In this document: piece after piece, positions 23,938 through 32,912 of the stretch
Layout: each line of letters begins with the position of its first letter
Numbering within the stretch: the first letter of the stretch is position 1
From: Desulfovibrio sp. DV
GTDB taxonomy: Bacteria; Desulfobacterota; Desulfovibrionia; Desulfovibrionales; Desulfovibrionaceae
Assembly (NCBI RefSeq): GCF_001936595.1
Contig: NZ_MLBG01000010.1
Coordinates: forward strand, 1-64,000
Reading direction: 5' to 3'
Length of the DNA stretch: 64,000 nt
The notes under the pieces: model-generated
Told to the model about the DNA's origin: nothing
The model's input: the letters and a program-made list of their open reading frames with translations, nothing else
Databases searched by the model: none
Position numbers and translations under genes: made by a program

Positions 23938-25026
23938 GTGGAAAACCCCACCCCCACTCCCCTTACCGATTGGAACCGCAGCCACGGAGCCAAGATGGTT
24001 CCCTTCGCCGGCTTCGACATGCCGGTGCAATACGCCTCCATCCTGGCCGAGCACGAGCAGACCCGGACCAAGGCCGCCATTTTCGACATCTGCCATATGG
24101 GCGAGTTCCTTTTGGCCGGCGCCGGCGCAGCCGAGGCGCTGGGCACGGCCGTGACCCACGATCTGGCCACCCTGGCCCCGGGCAAATGCCGCTACGGCTT
24201 CCTGTTAAACGAGGCCGGCGGGGTCATCGACGACCTCATCATCTATTGCCTGGGCGTGGACGAGTACATGCTGGTGGTCAACGGTTCGCGCATCGCCATT
24301 GATTTCGAGACGATCAAAAGCCGCCTGCCGGCCGGGACGGATTTCAGGGACGTCTCGCCCCAGACCGCAAAAATCGACCTGCAGGGACCGCTCGCCTTTG
24401 AGGTGTTGCGCGACCGGGTGCCGGGCGATTTTGCCGGACTCAAATATTTCAACTTCATCTGGACCGAATTCCAGGGGGCAAAGCTCATGGTCAGCCGCAC
24501 CGGTTACACCGGCGAGCTTGGCTATGAACTGTTCCTGCCGGCCGGACAGGCCGTGGCCCTGTGGGAGGCCCTGGCCGCCGATCCGCGCGTGGCCCCGGCC
24601 GGCCTTGGCGCGCGCGACACCATCCGCCTGGAAATGGGCTATCCCCTCTACGGCCAGGACCTCGACGAGGAACACACCCCGGCCGAGGCCGGCTACGGCT
24701 GGCTGCTGACTTCTCCGGCCGAGTACGTCGGCAAGGGCAAGGCGGCCGGCCTTCGCCAGAAGCTGATCGGCCTGGAGATTCCCGGCCGGCGCAGCGCCCG
24801 GCATGGCGACGTGGTGCTGGACCGTTCCGGCAAGACCGTCGGCGTGGTCACCAGCGCGTCCTTCGCCCCGAGCCTGGGCCATGCCGTGGCCCTGGCCTAT
24901 GTTGACGCCGCCGCAGCCGAGGCCAAGGACTTTGTGGTCAAAGCCGCCCGCACCGAGCTGCCGGCCAGCAAACGCGCCCTGCCCTTCTACAAAAACGGCA
25001 CGGCCAGAAAGCCCGTGGCCGGCTAA
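23938..25026 (+). CDS. gcvT: Aminomethyltransferase (glycine cleavage T protein)
   Basis: The product is about 362 residues, the usual size. It transfers the methylene group from the lipoyl-bound aminomethyl to tetrahydrofolate. GAKMVPFAGFDMPVQY opens the folate-binding domain; IFDICHMGEF, DLQGPLAFEVL and RTGYTGELGYELF are typical, and LGARDTIRLEMGYPLYG carries the conserved Arg. GTG at 23938 is favoured, since CCGGAG is nine bases upstream; GTG at 23932 is too close. The H and P genes are not in the window. Confidence 0.95.
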   Translation: MENPTPTPLTDWNRSHGAKMVPFAGFDMPVQYASILAEHEQTRTKAAIFDICHMGEFLLAGAGAAEALGTAVTHDLATLAPGKCRYGFLLNEAGGVIDDLIIYCLGVDEYMLVVNGSRIAIDFETIKSRLPAGTDFRDVSPQTAKIDLQGPLAFEVLRDRVPGDFAGLKYFNFIWTEFQGAKLMVSRTGYTGELGYELFLPAGQAVALWEALAADPRVAPAGLGARDTIRLEMGYPLYGQDLDEEHTPAEAGYGWLLTSPAEYVGKGKAAGLRQKLIGLEIPGRRSARHGDVVLDRSGKTVGVVTSASFAPSLGHAVALAYVDAAAAEAKDFVVKAARTELPASKRALPFYKNGTARKPVAG

Positions 25027-25129
25027 ACGCCGCGCAGCGATCAAAGGCCGGGGGGATGGCACGTCCTCCCGGCTTTTTTCCTGCTCCCGGGGCACACCCC
25101 CAACCGCCACACCAGACCAAGGACCGATC

Positions 25130-25846
25130 ATGGGCCGACCCGACGCTTTTTTCCTCCCGCCAGAGGCCTTTGCCCCGCCCTTTGCCCTGACCGGCGGCGA
25201 GGCCAACCACTGCGCCAAGGTGCTGCGAAAGCGGCCCGGCGAGGTGGTGCGCGCCTTTGACGGACAGGGACGCGACGGGCTTTTCACCATCACGGCCCTC
25301 TCCCGCAGCCGGGTGGATCTCGAACCGATTTCCCTTGACGCCACCCCCCTGCCAGCGCGCCGCCTGCATCTGGCCGCCGGGTTTTCCCGCTCGGCCCGGC
25401 GCGATTTTTTCCTGGAAAAGGCCGTGGAACTCGGTGCCGCCGGCATCCTCTTCTGGCAGGCCGAACACTCCCAGGGCACAATGCCGGACGCCCCCAAGGA
25501 GGCCTGGACCGCCACCCTCATTGCCGCAGCCAAGCAGTGCGGCGCGGCCCGGCTGCCGACGATCTCCCTGGTTCCGGGGGGAGCTGCCGGGCTGGCGGCC
25601 ACGGCCCATGACCGGGGTTTTCTGCTCTGGGAAGACCCGGCAGTCGGCCGGGCGCTGACCCCGGCCGATCTGGCCGAACCCGGCGACACGGTGTGCGTGA
25701 TCGGTCCCGAAGGCGGCCTCACCGATACCGAGGCCCGCCTTTTTACCGATGCCGGCTTTGCGCCGGTGACGCTCGGAAGCCGCGTGCTGCGTTGGGAAAC
25801 CGCCGCCCTGGCCGTGCTGGTCCTGGGACTGGCCGCTGACTGTTGA
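25130..25846 (+). CDS. rsmE: 16S rRNA m3U1498 methyltransferase RsmE
   Basis: The product is 238 residues. It has an N-terminal PUA-like part (FALTGGEANHCAKVLRKRPG) and a SPOUT C-terminal knot: VCVIGPEGGLTDTEARLFTD, then VTLGSRVLRWETAALAVL, the SAM-binding knot of RsmE. It methylates U1498 of 16S rRNA. AAGGA lies upstream of ATG at 25130. It follows gcvT after about 100 bp. Confidence 0.95.
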   Translation: MGRPDAFFLPPEAFAPPFALTGGEANHCAKVLRKRPGEVVRAFDGQGRDGLFTITALSRSRVDLEPISLDATPLPARRLHLAAGFSRSARRDFFLEKAVELGAAGILFWQAEHSQGTMPDAPKEAWTATLIAAAKQCGAARLPTISLVPGGAAGLAATAHDRGFLLWEDPAVGRALTPADLAEPGDTVCVIGPEGGLTDTEARLFTDAGFAPVTLGSRVLRWETAALAVLVLGLAADC

Positions 25847-25956
25847 GGATCGGGTGTTGGCCGCACACTCTTTCTTTTTAAATTACCCCGGTCTTCGCTT
25901 CGAACCGAAATGAGGGCAATCCTTACGGGACCAAGCCCCGCACATTGAACCAGAGA

Positions 25957-25997
25957 GGGATTCCAAAGGGCCAGCAAACCCTTTGGCCGCTGGAGGC
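25957..25997. repeat. Dispersed GC-rich intergenic repeat, copy 2
   Basis: This is the reverse-complement orientation of the element. It ends GGCCGCTGGAGGC and contains the hairpin CCAAAGGG-CCAGCAAA-CCCTTTGG. It lies between rsmE and rarA. Confidence 0.7.
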
Positions 25998-26026
25998 TTC
26001 CCCTCCCTACCCCCAAGGAACGTCGC

Positions 26027-27253
26027 ATGGATTTGCTCGGAAACGAAAAACGCCCCCTGGCCGAGCGCATCCGGCCGGCCACGCTCGACGAGTTCGTGGG
26101 CCAGGCCCACGTTATCTCGCGCCTCAACACCATGCTGGCCGGCCCGCGGCTGCCGAGCCTGCTGCTCTTTGGCCCGCCGGGCTGCGGCAAATCCACCCTG
26201 GCGCTGATCCTGGCCCGGACCAAGGGACGGCCCTATGTGCGGGTGAGCGCCCCGGAAGCCGGGCTGGCCGCCCTGCGCGAACTCATAAAAGGCAAGGAAA
26301 TCCTCATCCTTGACGAACTGCACCGATTTTCCAAGGCGCAGCAGGATTTTTTCCTGCCCATCCTGGAAACCGGCGAGATCGTGCTTTTGGCCACCACCAC
26401 GGAAAACCCGTCCTTTTCCATCACCCGCCAACTCCTGTCCCGGCTCCATGTCCTGCGCCTGGGGCCGCTGACCCACCCGCAACTCATGGTCCTGGCCGAA
26501 CGCGGGGCCAGGGAAGCCGGCATGGAACTGCCCCGGGAGAGCCTGGAATCCATTGCCATGCTGTCGTCCGGGGACGGGCGCACGCTTTTAAATCTGGTGG
26601 AATTCACCGCCGCCCTGCCCGAAGACAAGCGCGCCCCGGACGAATTGCGCAAACACCTGCCCGAAGCCATGGCCCGGGGCGACCGGGACGGCGATTCCCA
26701 CTATGAGCTGGCCTCGGCCATGATCAAATCCATCCGGGGCAGCGACCCGGACGCGGCCCTTTACTATCTGGCCTGTATGCTGGAATCCGGCGAGGACCCG
26801 CGTTTTTGCTGCCGCCGGCTGATGATCTCGGCCTCGGAGGACATCGGCCTGGCCGATCCCATGGCCCTGCCCCTGGCCGTCTCGGCGGCCGAGGCCGTGG
26901 AACGCATCGGCATGCCCGAGGGCTTTATTCCCCTGGCCCAGACCGTCGTCTATCTGGCGCTCGCTCCCAAGAGCAACACCACTTATGCCGCCTATCTGGC
27001 CGCCAAGAAAGCAATCATGCTGTCCGGGGTCAAGCCCGTGCCGCTGCATCTGCGCAACCCCTCCACCCGGATGCAGAAGGAATGGGGCTTCGGCAAAGGG
27101 TACAAGTATCCCCACGCCTACCCCGACGCCTGGGTGGAGCAGGATTATCTGCCCGAGGAACTGGCCGGCCGCCAGTTCTACACGGCCAAGGACCAGGGGA
27201 TGGAACCCCGGCTGGCCGCCAGGCTGGCCCGGTTGCGGCGACGCCAGTCCTGA
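26027..27253 (+). CDS. rarA: Replication-associated recombination protein RarA (MgsA)
   Basis: The product is 408 residues. It is an AAA+ ATPase acting at stalled forks: Walker A in FGPPGCGKSTLAL (near residue 54), Walker B in ILILDELHRFSK (near 93) and sensor 1 in LLATTTENPSFS. The C-terminal tetramerisation part is recognisable by RGSDPDAALYYLACMLESGE and KSNTTYAAYLAAKKA. The gene stands alone, with a dispersed repeat before it and a promoter region after it. Confidence 0.95.
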   Translation: MDLLGNEKRPLAERIRPATLDEFVGQAHVISRLNTMLAGPRLPSLLLFGPPGCGKSTLALILARTKGRPYVRVSAPEAGLAALRELIKGKEILILDELHRFSKAQQDFFLPILETGEIVLLATTTENPSFSITRQLLSRLHVLRLGPLTHPQLMVLAERGAREAGMELPRESLESIAMLSSGDGRTLLNLVEFTAALPEDKRAPDELRKHLPEAMARGDRDGDSHYELASAMIKSIRGSDPDAALYYLACMLESGEDPRFCCRRLMISASEDIGLADPMALPLAVSAAEAVERIGMPEGFIPLAQTVVYLALAPKSNTTYAAYLAAKKAIMLSGVKPVPLHLRNPSTRMQKEWGFGKGYKYPHAYPDAWVEQDYLPEELAGRQFYTAKDQGMEPRLAARLARLRRRQS

Positions 27254-27356
27254 TCGCTGCCCGGATAGGCCTCCCGAATCGGCCCATTTCCCCACAAAGG
27301 GAACATCTGGGACACAAAAGGCCCCCTGACAGGTCAAAAGTCGCCACTGCCCGCGC

Positions 27357-27386
27357 TTGTCCCGATTGCCAAAAAAAATCTATTGT
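27357..27386 (+). promoter_or_regulatory. Candidate promoter of the nad operon
   Basis: TTGTCC (27357-27362) and TATTGT (27381-27386) lie 18 bp apart with an A-run in the spacer, about 140 bp before the nadC start. The rest of the rarA-nadC gap shows no gene. Confidence 0.5.
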
Positions 27387-27526
27387 TTTCGCGGCGGCAC
27401 GGTTCAACAACCGGCCAACGCTCCCGGAAAGGCCGACAGCGCACAAGCGCGACGCCGGCCCTTCCCCCACCCGGCCAAGGCAGCGGCCCCCGCCGCCCGG
27501 CCCCTACCAGACGGAGACGGTGGTCC

Positions 27527-28423
27527 ATGCCCGATCCACGTTTCGAGCGCTTCTTTACCGGCAAAGCCCGGGACTTTCTCATCCGGGCCATTGATCTGGC
27601 CCTGGAAGAGGATGGCCCGGACCTGACTTCCATGGCCGTTTTCGCCCCGACCGATAGGCTCACCGCCTCCATCGTGGCCAAGGAAGAGGGCATCGTGGCG
27701 GCCGGACTGCCCATCGCCCCGCTTGTCATCGAGCGTATGGGACAGACAACCGACTGCGACATCACGTTTTTTGCCGCCGACGGCGATCGCATCCCCGACC
27801 GCATGGTGGTGGCCAGCCTGGTCGGCCCGGCCATCACCCTCCTTAAGGCCGAACGCGTCATCCTCAATTTCCTGTGCCACCTCTCGGGCATCGCCACCAA
27901 GACGGCCACGGCTGTAGCCGCCCTGGCCGGCAGCAAAACCCGGCTGCTCGACACCCGAAAAACCCTGCCGGGCCTGCGCTATCCGGAAAAATACGCGGTC
28001 CTGTGCGGCGGCGGCGTCAACCACCGCATCGATCTGGCCGAGATGCTCATGTTCAAGGACAACCACATCGACCGGGCCGGCGGCATTCCGCAAGCCATGG
28101 CCGCCTTGCGCAAAGCATACCATGGCCGTATGGAAACCATGCCGCCCGTTGAAATCGAATGCCGCACCCTGGCCGAAGTAGCCCAGGCTGTTGCCGAGTC
28201 GCCCAAGCGCCTCATGCTCGACAACATGGACCGGGAAACCATGCGCCAGGCCCTGGCCCTGGTGCCGGCGGGCATCGAAACGGAAGTCAGCGGGGGCGTG
28301 GACCTGGACGCATTGGCCGGCATAGGCGCGCTTGGCCCGGATTTCGTATCTGTGGGCCGCATCACCCATTCCGCCAAAAGCGCCGACTTCAGCCTGTTGC
28401 TCAAGGAGACGGTGGCCCCATGA
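27527..28423 (+). CDS. nadC: Nicotinate-nucleotide pyrophosphorylase (NadC)
   Basis: The product is 298 residues. It joins quinolinate and PRPP to nicotinate mononucleotide with loss of CO2. Typical motifs are FLCHLSGIATKTA, LLDTRKTLPGLRYPEKYAV, GGGVNHRIDL and MFKDNHI, with EVSGGVDLDALA near the end. ATG at 27527 has GGAG upstream; the longer frame is non-coding. It overlaps nadA by four bases (ATGA) and heads the operon nadC-nadA-nadB. Confidence 0.97.
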   Translation: MPDPRFERFFTGKARDFLIRAIDLALEEDGPDLTSMAVFAPTDRLTASIVAKEEGIVAAGLPIAPLVIERMGQTTDCDITFFAADGDRIPDRMVVASLVGPAITLLKAERVILNFLCHLSGIATKTATAVAALAGSKTRLLDTRKTLPGLRYPEKYAVLCGGGVNHRIDLAEMLMFKDNHIDRAGGIPQAMAALRKAYHGRMETMPPVEIECRTLAEVAQAVAESPKRLMLDNMDRETMRQALALVPAGIETEVSGGVDLDALAGIGALGPDFVSVGRITHSAKSADFSLLLKETVAP

Positions 28424-29451
28424 ATCCTTCTTTTTCGCAAAAAATCACGGCGATACGGCAAGAGCGCGGCAGCAATCTGGCCATCCTGGCCCATCACTAC
28501 CAGTGCGACGACGTGGTCGGCCATGCCGACATCCTGGGCGACTCCCTGGAACTGTCGCGCAAGATTGCCGCCCTCGACGCCAGGGACATCATGTTTTGCG
28601 GCGTGTTTTTCATGGCCGAGACGGCGGCCATGTTGGCCGCACCGGGCCAGCGCATCCATATCCCGGTGCGCGAGGCCGCCTGCGTGATGTCCGAAATGGC
28701 CCCGGCCCCGCTCCTGTCCACGGTTCTGGCCCGACTGCGGGAAGCCGGCCGCGACGTGTTGCCGCTGACCTACGTCAATTCCTCGGCAGCCATAAAAGCC
28801 GTGGTCGGCGCCTGCGGCGGGGCGGTGTGCACTTCGGCCAACGCCCCTAAGATGCTGCGCTGGGCCATCGACCAGGGCCGCGGCGTCCTTTTCCTGCCGG
28901 ACAAGATGCTCGGCCAAAATACCTGCAACACCCTTGGCGTTCCCGACGCCGCCCGCCATATCCTGGATATCCGGGCCGGCGGCACGCGCCTTGACCTGGA
29001 GGCCGCCGGCAAGGCCGAAGTGCTCTTCTGGCCTGGCCAGTGCGTCATCCACGCCCGGTTCAAGGCAGCCGACATCGCGGCCCTTCGGGCCAAGTCCCCG
29101 GGCGTGCGGGTGGTGGTCCATCCCGAGTGTTCACCCGAGACCGTGGCCGCAGCCGATGCTGCCGGGTCCACCTCGTTTATCATCAAGTACGTGGCCGAGG
29201 CCCCGGCCGGGGCGGATATCGTCATCGGCACGGAGATCAATCTGGTCAACCGGCTGGCCAATCAGTACCAGGGCCAAAAGACCATCCGGCCGCTGTGCCA
29301 AAGCGCCTGTTCCAATATGGCCAAGGGCACCGAGGCCAATCTGCTGGCCGCCCTGGAGGCCCTGGACACGGCCGAGCCGGTGACCGTGCCTGAAGACGTG
29401 CGCGCCCCGGCCACCGCCGCCGTGGTGCGGATGCTCGAAGTTTCCGCCTGA
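28420..29451 (+). CDS. nadA: Quinolinate synthase (NadA)
   Basis: The product is 343 residues. It condenses iminoaspartate with dihydroxyacetone phosphate using a [4Fe-4S] cluster. Motifs are ILAHHYQCDDVVGHADILGD, CGVFFMAETAAML, YVNSSAAIKA and VHPECSPE; the three cluster Cys are most likely in CTSANAPK or a nearby Cys, HPECSP and SACSNMAKG. It overlaps nadC and precedes nadB by 75 bp. Confidence 0.97.
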   Translation: MNPSFSQKITAIRQERGSNLAILAHHYQCDDVVGHADILGDSLELSRKIAALDARDIMFCGVFFMAETAAMLAAPGQRIHIPVREAACVMSEMAPAPLLSTVLARLREAGRDVLPLTYVNSSAAIKAVVGACGGAVCTSANAPKMLRWAIDQGRGVLFLPDKMLGQNTCNTLGVPDAARHILDIRAGGTRLDLEAAGKAEVLFWPGQCVIHARFKAADIAALRAKSPGVRVVVHPECSPETVAAADAAGSTSFIIKYVAEAPAGADIVIGTEINLVNRLANQYQGQKTIRPLCQSACSNMAKGTEANLLAALEALDTAEPVTVPEDVRAPATAAVVRMLEVSA

Positions 29452-29525
29452 CCGCTGCGGCCGGGCCATTTCGCTTGCGCTGCGACGCCCGGAGGCCGTG
29501 GCCGGCGACAAGGAGGGAGAAGATC

Positions 29526-31106
29526 ATGGTCTACCGTATGCACGCCAATGCCCTGGTCATCGGTTCCGGGCTGGCCGGTCTGACCGCCGCCCTGTCCATG
29601 GCCGACGCCGGTCTTGAAGTGATCGTTCTGACCTCGGGCGAAGACCTCGATGACGGCAACAGCGCCCTGGCCCAGGGCGGCATCGTCTATCGCGGCCCGG
29701 ACGACTCGCCCCAACTGCTGGAGCGCGACATCCTGACCTGCGGCTGGCGGCACAATTCCGTCCGGGCGGTCAAATATCTGGCCCGGCGCGGCCCGCAGAC
29801 GGTCAAGGAAGTGCTTATCGACCGGCTGGGCCTGCCCTTTGACCACAAAGGCGACAGCGCCGACTACCACCTCGGCAAGGAAGGCGGCCACAGCGTGGCC
29901 CGCATCCTCCATATGGCCGACCGCACCGGCCGGGCCATCATGGAAGGGCTCATGGCCGCGGTCAAAGCCAATCCCAATATCAAAATACTCACCCGCCGCA
30001 CGGCCGTCGATCTACTGACCTCCAACCACCATGCCACGCTCCTGGAATTCAAATACCAGTTGCTGGGCCAATGCCTGGGGGCCTACGTCTTAAACGAAGT
30101 GTCGGGACAGGTGGAAACCATCCTGGCCGATTTCACCGTGCTGGCCACGGGCGGTTGCGGCCGGCTGTTCCTGCACACCTCCAACACCCGCTCCTCCATT
30201 GGTTCGGCCCTGGCCATGGCCTCACGCGCCTTTGCCAAGGTCATGAACGTGGAATACGTCCAGTTCCACCCGACCACGCTGTTTCACCGGGCCGAGCGCC
30301 GTTTGCTGGTCACCGAGGCCCTTCGCGGCGAAGGGGCGCGGCTGGTCAACGCCACCGGCGAACCCTTCATGCAGCGCTACGATCCCCGGGCCGATTTGGC
30401 CCCGCGCGACATCGTCACCCGGGCCATCCTGGCCGAGATGCTCAAGACCGACCAGGACTGCGTCTATCTCGACGTTGCCAACTACGTCAAAGACCTGGAG
30501 AAACACTTTCCGACCGTCTACACCGGCTGCCTGCAGCTTGGCATCGACGTCACCAAGCAGCCCATTCCGGTCGTGCCGGCCGCCCACTATTTCTGCGGCG
30601 GCGTGTTGACCGACAATACCGGCCGCACCACCCTCGAACGCCTCTACGCCGCCGGCGAATGCGCCTGCACCGGCCTTCACGGGGCCAACCGTCTGGCCAG
30701 CACCTCGCTGCTCGAATGTCTGGTCTGGGGCTGGAGCGCCGGCCAGGACATCGGCAAGCGGGCCGGGTCCAAGGCGGCCATCGGCCGACGGCTCCTCGAC
30801 AGTATCCCGGACTGGGTCAGCCCCGGATCGAACCGCAACGAGGACCCGGCCCTAATAGCCCAGGACTGGGCCACCATCCGCAATACCATGTGGAACTACG
30901 TGGGCATCAACCGGTCGAGTTCGCGGCTCAAGCGGGCTTTTGAGGACCTGCGCGAACTCAACAAGCACATCCACGACTTCTACCGCGAAACGCCTCTCAG
31001 CAAGGCCATTGTGGATCTCTTCCATGGCTGTCAGGCTGCCTACACCATTACCATCGGGGCCATGCAAAACCGGCGGTCGCTTGGCTGCCACTATCGGGTG
31101 GACTAG
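29526..31106 (+). CDS. nadB: L-aspartate oxidase (NadB)
   Basis: The product is 526 residues. It oxidises L-aspartate to iminoaspartate with FAD. The N-terminal dinucleotide fold is ALVIGSGLAGLTAALSMADA, then NSALAQGGIVY; later motifs are FVQFHPTT-like YVQFHPTTLFH, GARLVNATGEPFM, PAAHYFCGGVLTD and GANRLASTSLLECLVWG. AAGGAGGG lies upstream of ATG at 29526. Operon position and motifs favour NadB over a fumarate reductase flavoprotein. In anaerobes the electron acceptor is probably fumarate or a quinone. Confidence 0.95.
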   Translation: MVYRMHANALVIGSGLAGLTAALSMADAGLEVIVLTSGEDLDDGNSALAQGGIVYRGPDDSPQLLERDILTCGWRHNSVRAVKYLARRGPQTVKEVLIDRLGLPFDHKGDSADYHLGKEGGHSVARILHMADRTGRAIMEGLMAAVKANPNIKILTRRTAVDLLTSNHHATLLEFKYQLLGQCLGAYVLNEVSGQVETILADFTVLATGGCGRLFLHTSNTRSSIGSALAMASRAFAKVMNVEYVQFHPTTLFHRAERRLLVTEALRGEGARLVNATGEPFMQRYDPRADLAPRDIVTRAILAEMLKTDQDCVYLDVANYVKDLEKHFPTVYTGCLQLGIDVTKQPIPVVPAAHYFCGGVLTDNTGRTTLERLYAAGECACTGLHGANRLASTSLLECLVWGWSAGQDIGKRAGSKAAIGRRLLDSIPDWVSPGSNRNEDPALIAQDWATIRNTMWNYVGINRSSSRLKRAFEDLRELNKHIHDFYRETPLSKAIVDLFHGCQAAYTITIGAMQNRRSLGCHYRVD

Positions 31107-31234
31107 CGTCGTGTTTGCCTCTCTCCAGGATGCCTGCCCCAAAAGCCGCAGACTCGACCTCTTCTTTCTATGCTCAAAAAGAAGACCTGTTTTTTTGAAA
31201 ATACAAGCGAGCCGCCGGTAAGGCCACAAAAAAA

Positions 31235-31260
31235 CAAAGGGCCGCTTTCGCGGCCCTTTG
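31235..31260. terminator. Bidirectional terminator between nadB and the secreted-protein gene
   Basis: A perfect 11-bp stem (31235-31245 and 31250-31260) has a 4-base loop. On the minus strand it is followed by TTTTTTTG, so it ends the secreted-protein transcript. It may also stop nadB readthrough. Confidence 0.85.
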
Positions 31261-31280
31261 TCAGAGGATACAGCAGCTGG

Positions 31281-31637
31281 TCAGCTGCCGCCGCCCTGTT
31301 GCTGCTGGCACACGGAATAGCCGATATTGCAGTTGTTGACGCAGTTGCCAACGCCGGCACACATCATGACGCAGCGCTGGTAGCTCTGGACGCAGGAATT
31401 GTTGCCGCCCTGCTGGCCCTGGGGCATTCCGCCCTGCTGCTGTTGCGGCTGGCCGCCCTGCTGCTGGCCCTGACGCTGCCCACCTTGTTGCTGGCCGCCC
31501 TGCTGCTGGCCGCCTTGCGGGAACTGGGCCACCTGCCAGCTCTCGCCGGCAGCCTCGGCCGACGAACCCACCCACAAGGAGCAGGTCAGCAACGAACCAA
31601 ACGCGAGGGCGCAAATCCATAATTTTCCGTAACGCAT
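31281..31637 (-). CDS. Secreted Gln/Gly-rich protein with a Cys-rich end
   Basis: The product is about 118 residues from ATG at 31637, which has GGAGGAGG upstream. A signal peptide (GKLWICALAFGSLLTCSLWV, likely cut after SAEA) is followed by (GGQQQ)-type repeats and then six Cys in CVQSYQRCVMMCAGVGNCVN and CNIGYSVC, which could form disulfides. The function is unknown. The composition suggests an extracellular or periplasmic structural or metal-binding role. It has its own terminator and about 150 bp of upstream sequence, so it is a single-gene unit. Confidence 0.75.
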   Translation of the reverse strand: MRYGKLWICALAFGSLLTCSLWVGSSAEAAGESWQVAQFPQGGQQQGGQQQGGQRQGQQQGGQPQQQQGGMPQGQQGGNNSCVQSYQRCVMMCAGVGNCVNNCNIGYSVCQQQQGGGS

Positions 31638-31788
31638 AGGAGACCTCCTCCTGGAACTGTTTTTCCCACCTTCACACCAAAGCACGCACAAGCGCCCCAG
31701 TCAAGAAGGTTCTTCCGGACCGGGACGCACCGTTTCCCCTGGAGAGCTCCGCTGCCTGCCCTCTTGGGATGCAGCCTGAACGGGAGAA

Positions 31789-32424
31789 TCAGTCGAGAGG
31801 GGTTTTGGCCGAGGGGTCGAGCTTTTTCACCTGTAGGAAATCCTCCCGGGCCTTGTCCGCCTCGCCCAGGGCCTCGTAGACCTTGCCGCGATTGAGAAAC
31901 AGGTCGGGGTCGTCGGGGGCCGCTTCGATGGCCATGGAATAGTTGGCCATGGAGCTTTGCAGGTTGCCTTTTTTAAACCAGGCGGCTCCGCGATTGTTAA
32001 GCACCCGGGCGTCTTTCACATCGATCTCAAGCGCCTTGGAATAGTCGCCGATGGCCAGGTCGTAATGGCGCAGGGCGAAATAGGCATTGCCCCGGTTGAA
32101 CAGGGCCGCGACATAGCCGGTGTCTTTTTCCAGGGCCTTGGAATAGTCCTCGATGGCTGCGTTGTAGTCGCCAAGCGCGGCCTTGGCATAGCCCCGGGCA
32201 GCCAGAAACAGGTGGGCCTGTTCGCCGGGCAGCTCGTTGGAATCCATGGCCTCGGTCAACTGGGTCACGGCATTCTGGTAATCCTGGGCAGACAGGGCCG
32301 TCAGAGCGGCCTTGGCCTGATCGAGGCCGCCAGCGGCCGCGTGGCCGGGACCGGCAATGCCGCACAGGGTCGCCAGGACGGCAAGCCCCCCCACAGTCCG
32401 GGCCAGACAGCGAAACATCCTCAA
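31789..32424 (-). CDS. Periplasmic TPR-repeat protein
   Basis: The product is 211 residues. A signal peptide (LARTVGGLAVLATLCGIAG) ends near GHA. Four or five TPR repeats follow, for example YNAAIEDYSKALEKDTGYVA, HYDLAIGDYSKALEIDVKDA and LQSSMANYSMAIEAAPDDPD. TPR domains bind other proteins, so it is likely an assembly or scaffold factor in the periplasm. The start overlaps the stop of the upstream PilZ gene (ATGA), so they are co-translated and may work together. Confidence 0.85.
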   Translation of the reverse strand: MRMFRCLARTVGGLAVLATLCGIAGPGHAAAGGLDQAKAALTALSAQDYQNAVTQLTEAMDSNELPGEQAHLFLAARGYAKAALGDYNAAIEDYSKALEKDTGYVAALFNRGNAYFALRHYDLAIGDYSKALEIDVKDARVLNNRGAAWFKKGNLQSSMANYSMAIEAAPDDPDLFLNRGKVYEALGEADKAREDFLQVKKLDPSAKTPLD

Positions 32425-32798
32425 GACGCGCCCCCCTCAGGGTCCAGATCAAAGGCCGGCACCTGCAATTCCTTGTCGATGCGATCGGCGTCCTGGGAGG
32501 AATAGCGCACCATGTTGCGCAAATGGAAAAAGGCGCTCTCGTCCATGCTGTCAAAATCAATGGCCACGCCTTCGTCGCTGGAACGGACAATGGTGGCCTT
32601 AAGGCGCACCTTGATGTCCTTGGCCAACCCGAACACCAGGGTGCAGTCCCGGCCGGCGGCCAACCGCGGCTCGGGGCAGAAAAACGCCCCCTTGAGACTG
32701 ATATTCTGGGTGCTGACCGGTATCTTTTCACCGTCGATGTACACATAGGCGTCGAACTGGGCGCATACCCGGCTGCGACGACGTTTTTCCGCTCCCAT
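32421..32798 (-). CDS. PilZ-domain protein (c-di-GMP receptor)
   Basis: The product is about 125 residues. The c-di-GMP signature RxxxR is in EKRRRSRVCAQF and D/NxSxxG in TQNISLKGAFF, followed by VFGLAKDIKVRLKATIVRSS and GVAIDFDSMD. Both motifs are intact, so it should bind c-di-GMP. ATG at 32798 was chosen for GAGGA upstream. Translational coupling with a periplasmic TPR protein suggests a signalling output at the envelope. Confidence 0.85.
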   Translation of the reverse strand: MGAEKRRRSRVCAQFDAYVYIDGEKIPVSTQNISLKGAFFCPEPRLAAGRDCTLVFGLAKDIKVRLKATIVRSSDEGVAIDFDSMDESAFFHLRNMVRYSSQDADRIDKELQVPAFDLDPEGGAS

Positions 32799-32912
32799 GC
32801 CAATTCCTCGCTTCACCAGACCGCGTCTTGCGTCCGGCATCTTCCTCGATACCTGCCCAAACAGTCTGCGTATAGCCGCTTCCCGGACATTTATAAAGCG
32901 GCAAAAAGTCCG

